Shown one piece after another: positions 1 to 4,975 of a DNA stretch of 5,936 nucleotides (positions are counted from its first letter, which is position 1; each line of letters starts with the position of its first letter). The position numbers were made by a program, and so were the translations under genes. The stretch spans positions 1 to 5,936 of the forward strand of contig JAKAOD010000213.1 of NCBI GenBank assembly GCA_021823365.1, in the 5' to 3' direction. The DNA is from Actinomycetes bacterium. GTDB lineage: Bacteria; Actinomycetota; Acidimicrobiia; Acidimicrobiales; Bog-793. The notes under the pieces were generated by a model that saw only the letters and a program-made list of their open reading frames with translations, searched no databases and was not told the DNA's origin.

Positions 1-238
1 TCCACCACCTCACGGGTGGAGTAGCGCTCGACGAGCTCGCGACGGTGCCGTGCGCGGCGATGCGGCCGTGGTCCATGATCTCCAACCGGCCGCAAAGCTG
101 CTCGGCCTCCTCCATGTAGTGGGTGATGACGACCAGGGTCACCCCGTCCTTTTTCGGGCTGTAGAGCCGGTCCCAGAGGAGACGCCGAGGCTGGGGGTCG
201 AGGCCGGTCGGCGGCTGGTCGAAGATGCGAATGGGGTG
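1..238 (-). pseudogene. ABC-2 type exporter ATP-binding protein, C-terminal remnant
   Basis: This is the nucleotide-binding subunit of a DrrA/CcmA/NodI-like ABC exporter, which would hydrolyse ATP at the inner face of the membrane to drive efflux through a partner permease. Reading leftward from about 238 the sequence gives the Walker B/D-loop block IFDQPPTGLDPQ, then WDRL, then the H-loop block VVITHYMEEAEQLC and the family-typical tail MDHGRIAAHGT. Walker A, Q-loop and signature motif are absent: homology stops abruptly near 238, where an unrelated ORF begins. The catalytic Glu after the Walker B Asp is Gln (DQP instead of DEP), a change known in this family to block hydrolysis. At about 41-43 one base is missing, after which the expected continuation RELVERYSTREVVE appears in another frame and runs off the window edge. 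Truncation, frameshift and the lost catalytic residue together show a dead gene. Confidence 0.85.
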
Positions 239-639
239 CGGATACGGATACGGAGACGCACCTGATGAGCACGGGAGTGTTGGTAGGGACGGAGCTCGGT
301 GTCGAGAATACGGGCGGTTCGCTCGAGGCGATCCTCTACGGCCAGAATACGGCCTCGCAGGACCGGCATCGGTTGATGCGGTCGATCGACGATCAGCGAG
401 TGCGAGGCGTGGTGCCAGTCGCTGGGGTGGCACGTCGCGCGGGCGATCAAGGACGCGAACCGTTCGGCGTCGCAGAGGCGGCGCAAGAGGAGCGGGAGGG
501 GTTCGGGGAAGCGCTGGAGTTGATCGAGTCCGGCCAGGACAGGGATTCCGGGGTCGGTGCGGCGGTTGCGGTGGAGAATCTCCACTACCGGCACGGCCAC
601 GCGGTGGGGTGGGTGGCTATGGGTCGGAGAAGACTGCAT
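139..639 (-). CDS. Unrecognised ORF downstream of RelE-like toxin, 3' end probably scrambled
   Basis: I do not recognise this protein. Between about 600 and 245 the minus strand reads as convincing high-GC coding sequence, with CTC/CTG Leu, CGC Arg and GCC Ala dominating and no stops. It encodes a Leu-, Arg-, His- and Pro-rich polypeptide with stretches such as VAVPVVEILHRN, GLDQLQRFPEPLPLLLRRL and EDRLERTARILDTEL. No signal peptide or membrane segment is evident. The ATG at 639 lies inside the upstream toxin gene; a GTG at 600, 16 nt after the toxin stop, is an alternative, and neither has a Shine-Dalgarno. The last 34 or so codons overlap the ABC ATPase remnant in a different frame, so the native C-terminus was probably lost in a rearrangement near 238-255, where CGGATA is repeated in tandem. 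It may be a third operon member or a fragment of a larger lost gene. The plus strand is also open here (from 265), so coding on the minus strand is not certain. Confidence 0.4.
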   Translation of the reverse strand: MQSSPTHSHPPHRVAVPVVEILHRNRRTDPGIPVLAGLDQLQRFPEPLPLLLRRLCDAERFASLIARATCHPSDWHHASHSLIVDRPHQPMPVLRGRILAVEDRLERTARILDTELRPYQHSRAHQVRLRIRIRTPFASSTSRRPASTPSLGVSSGTGSTARKRTG

Positions 640-928
640 GGCCGCCGACCCTTCGCCAGCGGATCGCCCGCTCCCCGTCGATGTGGACCCACTCGAACGT
701 CGCCCGCCCGTCAGGTCCCGCGAAGCTCCAGGTCATCTCCCACACCCCACGAGCGCCCTGCACCGGCTTGACCCGCAGCCCGGCCGGCCACGCAGCACCG
801 GGATCCGTGACGTGGCGCTCGGCGGCTGGGATGAACTCGTCGCGGACCACCTGCCAGAAGCGGCGGAACTCGTCGTCTGAGAGCCGGCGGCGGTCACCGG
901 CGAACCGCTCGGTCTGCTGGAACTTCAA
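617..928 (-). CDS. RelE/ParE-superfamily toxin
   Basis: This 103-residue protein is the likely toxin of a type II toxin-antitoxin pair. Seen directly: an N-terminal strand and basic helix (KFQQTERFAGDRRRL, residues 2-16), a second helix around FRRFWQVVRDEF (21-32), then a core motif LRVKPVQGARGVWEMTWSF (51-69) followed by GRATFEWV and AIRWRRVG. Basic helices followed by an LR-x-K-x-(L/V)-x-G-x-x-G-x-(W/Y)-E-like strand block is the usual layout of RelE/ParE/HigB toxins, and the length fits. In that family the role is ribosome-dependent mRNA cleavage or gyrase inhibition; which applies here cannot be read from sequence. The start is TTG at 928, overlapping the antitoxin stop as TTGA, so the toxin is probably made by translational coupling. 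The frame is intact and ends with TAG at 617. Confidence 0.8.
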   Translation of the reverse strand: MKFQQTERFAGDRRRLSDDEFRRFWQVVRDEFIPAAERHVTDPGAAWPAGLRVKPVQGARGVWEMTWSFAGPDGRATFEWVHIDGERAIRWRRVGGHAVFSDP

Positions 929-1248
929 GCCAGCCCGCGCTCGCGGGCCTCACACTCGAAATCGGCCAGGAACTCGTCGCTGCCGTCGAACGTCTCGACC
1001 CGGCCGGCCGTGATGTCGTCCTGTGCTTCCTGCTCCATTGCCTGCCAGCGCGCAGCCCAGAACCACGCCTGATCGGCGCGGTGCGAGAGCAGCGGGTGCA
1101 GTTCGATCACGCCGTCGTCGCGCTCGACGATCTCGACCTGCGCACCCGGCTCATCGAGCCGGTGGCGGCGGCGAACCTCGGCCGGCAGCGTGATCGACCC
1201 ACGGCTCGGCGAGAGCGTCACGACGTGCGAACGAGGGTGCTCCGCCAT
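925..1248 (-). CDS. AbrB/MazE-type (SpoVT-AbrB fold) antitoxin
   Basis: This 107-residue protein is the likely cognate antitoxin and autorepressor of the downstream toxin. Residues about 8-53 form a swapped-hairpin AbrB DNA-binding domain: VVTLSPSRGSITLPAEVRRR matches the family pattern of an N-terminal strand, a Gly-Ser turn, then I-T-L-P-x-E-V-R, followed by a short EIVERDDGVIELHP hairpin. The acidic, aromatic C-terminal part (AWFWAARWQAMEQEAQDDI and GSDEFLADFECEA) would be the toxin-wrapping segment. Two further in-frame ATGs lie upstream (1260 and 1257), but both fall inside or against a TATGAT -10 hexamer at 1261-1256. The expected transcription start therefore falls at about 1248, so I chose that ATG (MAEHPRSH) as a leaderless start. 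The stop overlaps the toxin start by four bases. Nothing suggests decay, unlike almost all neighbouring genes. Confidence 0.85.
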   Translation of the reverse strand: MAEHPRSHVVTLSPSRGSITLPAEVRRRHRLDEPGAQVEIVERDDGVIELHPLLSHRADQAWFWAARWQAMEQEAQDDITAGRVETFDGSDEFLADFECEARERGLA

Positions 1249-1255
1249 GAGCCTC

Positions 1256-1284
1256 ATCATAGCGTCACAGTGTCGATCCGTCGA
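1256..1284 (-). promoter_or_regulatory. Promoter of the antitoxin-toxin operon
   Basis: On the minus strand, TCGACG (1284-1279, four of six matches to TTGACA) is followed after exactly 17 nt by TATGAT (1261-1256, five of six matches to TATAAT). Counting 7-8 nt past the -10 places the transcription start at the ATG at 1248, so the mRNA is predicted to be leaderless. The hexamers are seen directly; their use as a promoter is inferred. Confidence 0.65.
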
Positions 1285-1300
1285 TCAGACAGATCGACAC
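1270..1300. promoter_or_regulatory. Operator-like inverted repeat upstream of the antitoxin
   Basis: There is a perfect 9-bp inverted repeat, GTGTCGATC (1270-1278) and GATCGACAC (1292-1300), separated by 13 nt. An additional GTCGATC copy in the spacer (1281-1287 region) makes a third half-site. The arms straddle the -35 hexamer and enter the promoter spacer, so a bound repressor would block RNA polymerase. AbrB-fold antitoxins commonly autoregulate through such palindromes. The repeat is seen directly; its role is inferred. Confidence 0.6.
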
Positions 1301-1560
1301 GAAGCAGCCAGTCCACCCAAGCAGCCATCCGTCGCGGGCCGCCACCCGTCGCCGCCTTCGCAGACAACGCGGCGACCGCCGCCGGCACCGCCCCCGGCCG
1401 TTGACCCCGCCACCCACTCCACCCGAGCACTGGCCTTCCGCTCCTCTGCCAAGACCTCCTCGGCCGGTTCACACCCCTTGCACCACGAGGTCACCGCAGC
1501 GCACCTGACCGGCGTGACGGTCTCGGCACCAGCCACCGGCGGGTCGAGCGGGGCGGGGCG
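1301..1560. other. Stretch with no recognisable gene
   Basis: About 260 bp lie between the toxin-antitoxin operator and the relaxase remnant. Short ORFs exist on both strands, including a minus-strand frame with the Cys-bearing stretch AVTSWCKGCEPAEEVLAEE near 1500-1440, but none matches a family I know and none has a start or ribosome-binding site I would defend. It could be the decayed 5' part of the relaxase gene, whose catalytic-Tyr region is missing from the pieces to the right. Confidence 0.4.
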
Positions 1561-1930
1561 GTCACCGAGGAGCATCTACGCCGTCTGCTCGGAGAGGGCC
1601 ACGATCCGGTCACCCACGACCCGGTCGGCCTGCCGTGCTTCCGCCACAAGGCCGACAAGGCCGTCGAGGAACCGCCGCCCAAGCCGAGCATCTGGACCCC
1701 GACCCGAGCACCGACGAACGCGCCGTCACGGTCGAGAGCAGCGACGCCGAGGAGCGCGGACGCGGGACCCGGCGGACCGTGGCCGCCGATGACCACTACG
1801 ACTCGCGGGCCGCCGACCCGCAGTTGCACACCCATGCCGTGATCGCCAAGGTGCGGGGCCCCTCGGTGTCCGCTGGGAGCAGCGTGGGCGGGTCGCGGAT
1901 CGGAACCCGGCGTGGGAGATCGTCGGGTAG
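1561..1930 (+). pseudogene. MobF/TrwC-type conjugative relaxase, shredded N-terminal domain
   Basis: An intact protein of this family nicks the transfer origin and is carried with the DNA strand into the recipient cell. Three pieces remain, in family order but in three frames. Piece A (1561-about 1674) gives VTEEHLRRLLGEGHDPVTHD, the segment just after the relaxase N-terminus. Piece B (1686-about 1860) gives AEERGRGTRRTVA joined directly to HYDSRAADPQLHTHAVIAKV, which carries the three-His metal-binding motif of MobF relaxases. The family normally has several dozen residues between these two parts, including the F-x-x-P-K-S-V-S block, so an internal deletion is evident. Piece C (1862-1930) gives LGVRWEQRGRVADRNPAWEI and ends in TAG. 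The N-terminal catalytic tyrosines and the whole C-terminal helicase are absent. This is the strongest sign that a conjugative plasmid or integrative element once occupied this site. Confidence 0.85.
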
Positions 1931-2141
1931 GTTCGCTGCGTGGGCCTGCCCGGGGGGTCCGGTGGGAACTGCACGATCTGACCCGCATGCTCGTAGCGAC
2001 GGTGCGCGACCCTTCAAGCGGGGCCCCGGCGCCAGACTCAGCTGCGGCCTCGAAGGCCAAGGGTAACGACGGCGTCGGCGGGCGGACCCATACCATTTTC
2101 TCGCCGGCGCGACCGCCCCGCAGGGGCTGCTGGGACTCAGC
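1931..2141. other. Spacer between relaxase and VapB-like remnants
   Basis: About 210 bp follow the last relaxase piece. An open plus-strand frame (1912-2145) has no similarity I recognise, and the expected continuation of a relaxase cannot be found in any frame. No tRNA, attachment-site repeat or terminator is visible. Confidence 0.4.
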
Positions 2142-2337
2142 GTGAGCTGCGTGGTCGTGAGCGAGCAGCCTGCCGACACCACTGAAGCGGTGTCGGCCCT
2201 GGAGCAGCTGGCGCGCGACCAGCACGCCCGTCCGGTAACCGGTCTCGCGGAGCTGCACGCCAACATGTGGGCACGACGAAGAGCTCGAGCAGTTGCTGGC
2301 CGACTGGCGCGCCAGCCGTGATGTTTCGTTGAGCTGA
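2142..2337 (+). pseudogene. VapB-like antitoxin, frameshifted
   Basis: This is a small acidic antitoxin-like protein of about 64 residues broken by one frameshift. From the GTG at 2142 (alternatives at 2151 and 2157 in frame) it reads SEQPADTTEAVSALEQLARD and then PVTGLAELHANMW. At about 2271-2275 the frame changes, and the second frame continues as DEELEQLLADWRASRDVSLS to a TGA at 2335-2337. A tail of the type (M/L)W-x-x-DEEL-x-x-(F/L)LA-x-x-RASR is characteristic of antitoxins paired with PIN-domain toxins, and a PIN remnant follows immediately. The assignment rests on tail pattern and context rather than a recognised DNA-binding domain. A sequencing error could in principle explain the single shift, but the partner gene is clearly deleted. 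Confidence 0.55.
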
Positions 2338-2353
2338 AGCCGCAGCGGCTGGT

Positions 2354-2440
2354 GTCGCGATCGACTCCGACGTCGCCTCCCGCCTCCAAACAGGGCGGAC
2401 TTCGCGGACTTCGCAACCCACGAAGGGCTCATCCTCTCGA
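2354..2440 (+). pseudogene. VapC-like PIN-domain toxin with its middle deleted
   Basis: Only the two ends of a PIN ribonuclease (normally about 130 residues) remain. The first piece, read from 2354, is VAIDSDVASRLQTGR, a typical PIN N-terminus with the first catalytic Asp. It joins at about 2390-2397 to ADFADFATHEGLIL in a different frame, which resembles the last strand and tail of the same family (N-x-x-D-F-x-x-F-x-x-x-x-G-L-x-L). Everything between, including the other active-site acids, is missing. It starts just after the VapB-like stop, the usual vapBC order. The two pieces are short, so the family call is a pattern judgement supported by the neighbour. Confidence 0.55.
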
Positions 2441-2574
2441 CGAACACGACTGACGACGAGGGCCCGCCCGCCCGGTTGACACCCGCCGTGTCGGAGCGCA
2501 ACGGCGTCGAACCGCCGCGGAGCCAGCCGGAGACTGCCGCCGCCGGCTGTTGTCACCTCCCGAAACGCCCGACA

Positions 2575-2597
2575 CCGCGCGACGATCCCTCGCGCGG
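2575..2597 (-). terminator. Hairpin just past the PEBP gene
   Basis: A perfect 8-bp inverted repeat, CCGCGCGA (2575-2582) and TCGCGCGG (2590-2597) with a 7-nt loop, starts 7 nt after the PEBP stop on the minus strand. No long T tract follows, only a short TTT further on, so this would be a U-poor terminator of the type described in actinobacteria, or an mRNA 3'-end stabiliser. Confidence 0.5.
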
Positions 2598-2604
2598 CGC
2601 CCGA

Positions 2605-3102
2605 TCAGTCCTGTACGGCGAAGGTGCCGGTGATCTCGCCGGACGCGAGGACGTGGCCCCTCACGAGGAACCGGAGCTTCGCGTAGGTCGCGTGATCGTC
2701 GAGTCCCAGCTCCCTCGCCTCGGCGTCCAGCGCGTACACCGTGAAGACGTAGTGGTGCGGGGGGTCGCCGGGGGGCGGCGCCATCCCGCCGTAGCCGTGC
2801 CCGCCCCAGTCGGTGATCCCGTCCTGCCACTGGCCCCGGTCCGTGCCTGCGCCTTCCGGGAGCTCTGCGAGGGTCGGCGGCATGTTGACGCGTACCCAGT
2901 GCGAGAAGCCCACGGTCGTCGGGGCGTCCGGGTCGAAGCAGGTGAGCGCGAGGCTCTTGGTGCCCGCGGGAACGGGGCTCCACGAGAGTTGCGGGCTCTT
3001 GTTGTCTCCGCCCGCGAGCTCGTGGGCGGCCGAGGACGGGATCGGCCCGCCATGCTCGAACGTGGTGCTCCGGACGGTGAGCTGTGTGCCTTCCATGCAC
3101 AT
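2605..3102 (-). CDS. YbhB/YbcL family (PEBP-like, Raf kinase inhibitor-like) protein
   Basis: This is a cytosolic 165-residue member of the phosphatidylethanolamine-binding protein superfamily. Bacterial members bind small anionic or phospholipid-like ligands; their physiological substrate is generally unknown. The ligand-pocket signatures are in order: SPQLSWSPVPAGTKS (36-50), the CFDPDAP block (55-61), HWV (68-70), the GYGG segment with following prolines (103-112) and HHYVFTVYALD (116-126). The C-terminal strand GHVLASGEITGTF closes the fold. Length matches the family. There is no signal peptide, so it is predicted cytoplasmic. ATGs at 3102 and 3096 are both possible (MCMEGT); a weak GGGG lies 6 nt before the first. 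It diverges from the dCTP deaminase gene over about 140 bp and ends at a hairpin. The frame is intact and nothing looks transferred. Confidence 0.95.
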   Translation of the reverse strand: MCMEGTQLTVRSTTFEHGGPIPSSAAHELAGGDNKSPQLSWSPVPAGTKSLALTCFDPDAPTTVGFSHWVRVNMPPTLAELPEGAGTDRGQWQDGITDWGGHGYGGMAPPPGDPPHHYVFTVYALDAEARELGLDDHATYAKLRFLVRGHVLASGEITGTFAVQD

Positions 3103-3130
3103 GGCCTACCCCGCGGCGGGCGCGCGTGCA

Positions 3131-3230
3131 ATGCGGCCCGGCCGATGACCGCGCCGCGGCGGGCCCGCGGGCGATGCGGCCCACACCGCGCGTCGGCGCC
3201 GCGGCCGGGCCCCCGCCCGGGATGCGACCT
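3131..3230. promoter_or_regulatory. Divergent control region between PEBP and dcd, with repeats
   Basis: The 139-bp divergent intergenic region contains ATGCGGCCC at 3131-3139 and again at 3174-3182, plus a diverged copy ATGCGACCT at 3222-3230, spaced 43 and 48 bp apart. It also holds a 6-bp hairpin CCGGGC/GCCCGG with a CCCC loop at 3205-3220, over the place where a -35 element for dcd would lie. The repeats are seen directly; in such GC-rich DNA they could be chance. Confidence 0.3.
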
Positions 3231-3235
3231 AACAT
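3230..3235 (+). promoter_or_regulatory. -10 hexamer for a leaderless dcd mRNA
   Basis: TAACAT fits the TANNNT -10 consensus and ends 6 nt before the ATG at 3242, so transcription would begin at or next to the start codon. No convincing -35 is seen 17 nt upstream. This spacing also supports ATG 3242 as the start. Confidence 0.5.
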
Positions 3236-3241
3236 CGGTGG

Positions 3242-4396
3242 ATGGCTGGGCCCCACGGCGCGTCCGGGTTCCCCCGCAACGGCCGCGGTGTGCTCCCCGG
3301 ACAGCTGATCGAGCACGCGATCACCGCCGGCTACGTCGACGCGGGACGCTTCAAGGTCCCGCCCGAGAACGTCCAGCCGGCGAGCTTGGACCTGCGGCTG
3401 GGCGAGACCGCGTACCGCATCCGCTGCAGCTTCCTCCCCGGACGCGAACCGGTCGAGGCGAAGCTCGAGGAGTACACGCTCGACGAGATCGACCTCCGCC
3501 GCGGCGCGATGCTCGAAGTCGGCCACCCCTACCTCGTCGAGCTGAAGGAGCGGCTCCACCTTCCCGAGGGGCTCCGGGGCAAGGCGAACCCGAAGAGCTC
3601 GACCGGCCGCGTCGACGTGTTCACCCGCGTCGTCACCGACCGCAGCGCGCGGTTCGACGAGATCGCCAACGGCTACGACGGCGCGCTCTACCTCGAGGTG
3701 GTGCCCCTCTCCTTCGCGATCCGCGTACGCGAGGACCTCACGCTCAACCAGCTGCGCCTCGCGATCGGAAAGCCCACGCTCACCGACACAGAGATTCGCG
3801 AGGCCCACGAGCGCCAGCCCCTCCTGTACCGCGCGGATCGTCCGGTCCCCACCGACGAGCTCGTCCTCTCCGACGGCCTGTTCCTGGGGCTCGACCTGCG
3901 CGGGGACGGGCACGGGCGCGTCGGGTACTCCGCGCGCGAGCACGCGCCGCTGCTCGACCTCGTGCGCTCGGGGGAGATCGATCCCGAGCCGTTCTGGGAC
4001 CCGGTGGTGCGCGAGCGAGGGAACCGGCTCGTCCTCTCCCCGAACAAGTTCTACCTGCTCATGTCCGACGACGCCGTCTCGGTGCCGCCGGACCTCGCCG
4101 CGGAGATGACCGCCTACGACCCGACGAGCGGCGAGCTGCGCACCCACTACGCGGGGTTCTTCGACCCTGGCTTCGGGTTCGACCCGGCCGGCGGGTTCCG
4201 GGGGTCACGCGCGGCCCTCGAGGTCCGCGCGCACGACGTGCCGTTCATGATCGAGCACGGCCAGACGGTCTGCAAGCTCACCTTCGAGCGGATGCTCGAG
4301 CCGCCCGACGTCCTCTACGGACCGACGATCGGCTCCTCCTACCAGCGCCAGGCCGAGACGCTCAGCCGCCACTTCCAGCGCACCCGGGGCGACTGA
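3242..4396 (+). CDS. dcd: dCTP deaminase, long two-domain (PF06559) type
   Basis: The enzyme deaminates dCTP to dUTP, feeding dTMP synthesis. It is 384 residues, roughly twice the size of E. coli Dcd (about 193) and close to the 360-370-residue form best known from alphaproteobacteria, in which two dUTPase-like domains are fused. First domain: QPASLDLRLG (45-54), ANPKSSTGRVDVFTRV (115-130) with the Ser-Ser and Arg of the catalytic SSxxR signature at 119-123, and GALYLEVVPLSFAIRV (147-162) with Glu152 in the place of the catalytic Glu of Dcd. Second domain: YLLMSDDAVSVPPDLAAEM (271-289), THYAGFFDPGFG (301-312) and LEVRAHDVPFMIEHGQ (326-341), with the conserved tail YGPTIGSSYQ. The whole length aligns with the family as I remember it. 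The first 15 residues are a less conserved extension; GTG at codon 17 is a possible later start. The stop lies in the loop of a hairpin. Whether this form also hydrolyses dUTP cannot be told. Confidence 0.93.
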   Translation: MAGPHGASGFPRNGRGVLPGQLIEHAITAGYVDAGRFKVPPENVQPASLDLRLGETAYRIRCSFLPGREPVEAKLEEYTLDEIDLRRGAMLEVGHPYLVELKERLHLPEGLRGKANPKSSTGRVDVFTRVVTDRSARFDEIANGYDGALYLEVVPLSFAIRVREDLTLNQLRLAIGKPTLTDTEIREAHERQPLLYRADRPVPTDELVLSDGLFLGLDLRGDGHGRVGYSAREHAPLLDLVRSGEIDPEPFWDPVVRERGNRLVLSPNKFYLLMSDDAVSVPPDLAAEMTAYDPTSGELRTHYAGFFDPGFGFDPAGGFRGSRAALEVRAHDVPFMIEHGQTVCKLTFERMLEPPDVLYGPTIGSSYQRQAETLSRHFQRTRGD

Positions 4397-4406
4397 AGCG
4401 CCCCGG
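4384..4406 (+). terminator. Hairpin enclosing the dcd stop codon
   Basis: A perfect 8-bp inverted repeat CCGGGGCG (4384-4391) / CGCCCCGG (4399-4406) has a 7-nt loop containing the dcd TGA (4394-4396). There is no T tract. It has the same stem and loop sizes as the hairpin after the PEBP gene. A U-less terminator or 3'-end stabiliser is the likely role; a terminating ribosome would cover the stem, which might delay folding. Confidence 0.5.
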
Positions 4407-4509
4407 AGCCCGTCGCGCCCGCGGCATTCGAGGCGGACCCGCACGCTCTCGAGCACCGCTCATCGCACACGTGGGGCTCCGGTTCACCAGATGTGCTGCC
4501 AGACATGGC

Positions 4510-4617
4510 ATGGAGAAGACGACCGTCCACCTGCCGCGGGAGCTGAAGGAGTCGCTCCGCCGGGTGGTCGCGGAGCCGGGCACCTCGGAGACGGAGCTCG
4601 TCCGAGAGGCAATCGCC
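4510..4617 (+). pseudogene. Ribbon-helix-helix antitoxin, N-terminal remnant
   Basis: The sequence starts MEKTTVHLPRELKESLRRVV and continues EPGTSETELVREAIA, a textbook ribbon-helix-helix (CopG/VapB-like) domain: a short beta strand with alternating polar residues that contact DNA, then two helices around a G-T-S-E-T turn. After about 36 codons homology ends at roughly 4607-4617 and a PIN toxin fragment begins in another frame. The antitoxin's toxin-binding C-terminus is gone. Its own frame stays open for hundreds of bases into the antisense of atpC, which is typical of GC-rich non-coding frames. No clear ribosome-binding site or -10 hexamer is seen upstream. Confidence 0.75.
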
Positions 4618-4918
4618 GTACCTCGTCGCGGAGCTCGACTCCCTCGTCGCGACGCGAAGCGGCGTCGCAGAGGAGCTCTCGGTCCTGTCGGAGCCGGCGA
4701 GCGACGCGTGGGAGCTGCCGGCTCCCGGTCCGAGCGACCTCGCGGACGCCCGGGACGTCGTCGACCGCGACCGCGTCCTCCAGATCCGGGCGACGGACGC
4801 CTCGCTCGTGGTGCTCGCCAGGCGGTACGGCACGAACCGACCCCTCACGCTGGACCGCCGGCACTTCTCGGCCGTCCGCACGGCGGAGGGACGAGCGTTC
4901 GAGCTCCTCCCGAGCTGA
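4610..4918 (+). pseudogene. VapC-like PIN-domain toxin, C-terminal two thirds
   Basis: Read from about 4610, the frame gives SPYLVAELDSLVATRSGVAE, the PIN helix with the second catalytic acid (the Glu of VAELD). It continues through WELPAPGPSDLADARDVVDR, then IRATDASLVVLARRYG with the third active-site Asp and PLTLDRRHFSAVR, ending FELLPS at TGA 4916-4918. About 100 of the usual 130 or so residues remain. The N-terminal strand with the first catalytic Asp is missing, so an Mg-dependent RNase site cannot form. It follows the antitoxin remnant in the +1 frame, so one deletion removed the antitoxin's end and the toxin's beginning. The remaining frame is free of stops, suggesting the event is fairly recent. 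Confidence 0.85.
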
Positions 4919-4941
4919 TCCGCACGCCGGGCCGGCGCGGA
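4919..4941. terminator. Weak bidirectional hairpin between convergent atpC and PIN remnant
   Basis: TCCGC (4919-4923) pairs with GCGGA (4937-4941), with an inner GCC/GGC stem and a 2-nt bulge. It sits between the PIN remnant stop and the atpC stop and could end transcription from either side. No T tract is present, and in GC-rich DNA such pairings are frequent. Confidence 0.3.
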
Positions 4942-4975
4942 GCCGCGACCGCACGCACGGACGACCCCGACCGCC

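Noticed and set aside
265..771. Plus-strand ORF opposite the toxin and the unknown ORF
   Set aside because: It overlaps the RelE-like toxin in antisense and has no recognisable motif. Third-position GC is not lower than the minus strand in 265-600, so it is not excluded with certainty there.
2395..2412. Tandem GCGGACTTC repeat as a mobile-element or attachment signature
   Set aside because: It encodes the ADFADF part of the PIN tail and is explained by the protein.
1491..2501. Minus-strand 336-residue open frame
   Set aside because: It lies opposite the relaxase and VapBC remnants, which have clear plus-strand homology, and its translation is low-complexity Arg/Ser/Pro.
2429..4147. Long minus-strand open frame opposite dcd
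   Set aside because: It is the shadow of dcd and the PEBP gene; its Val/Glu/Arg-rich translation has no domain, and dcd is unmistakable on the other strand.
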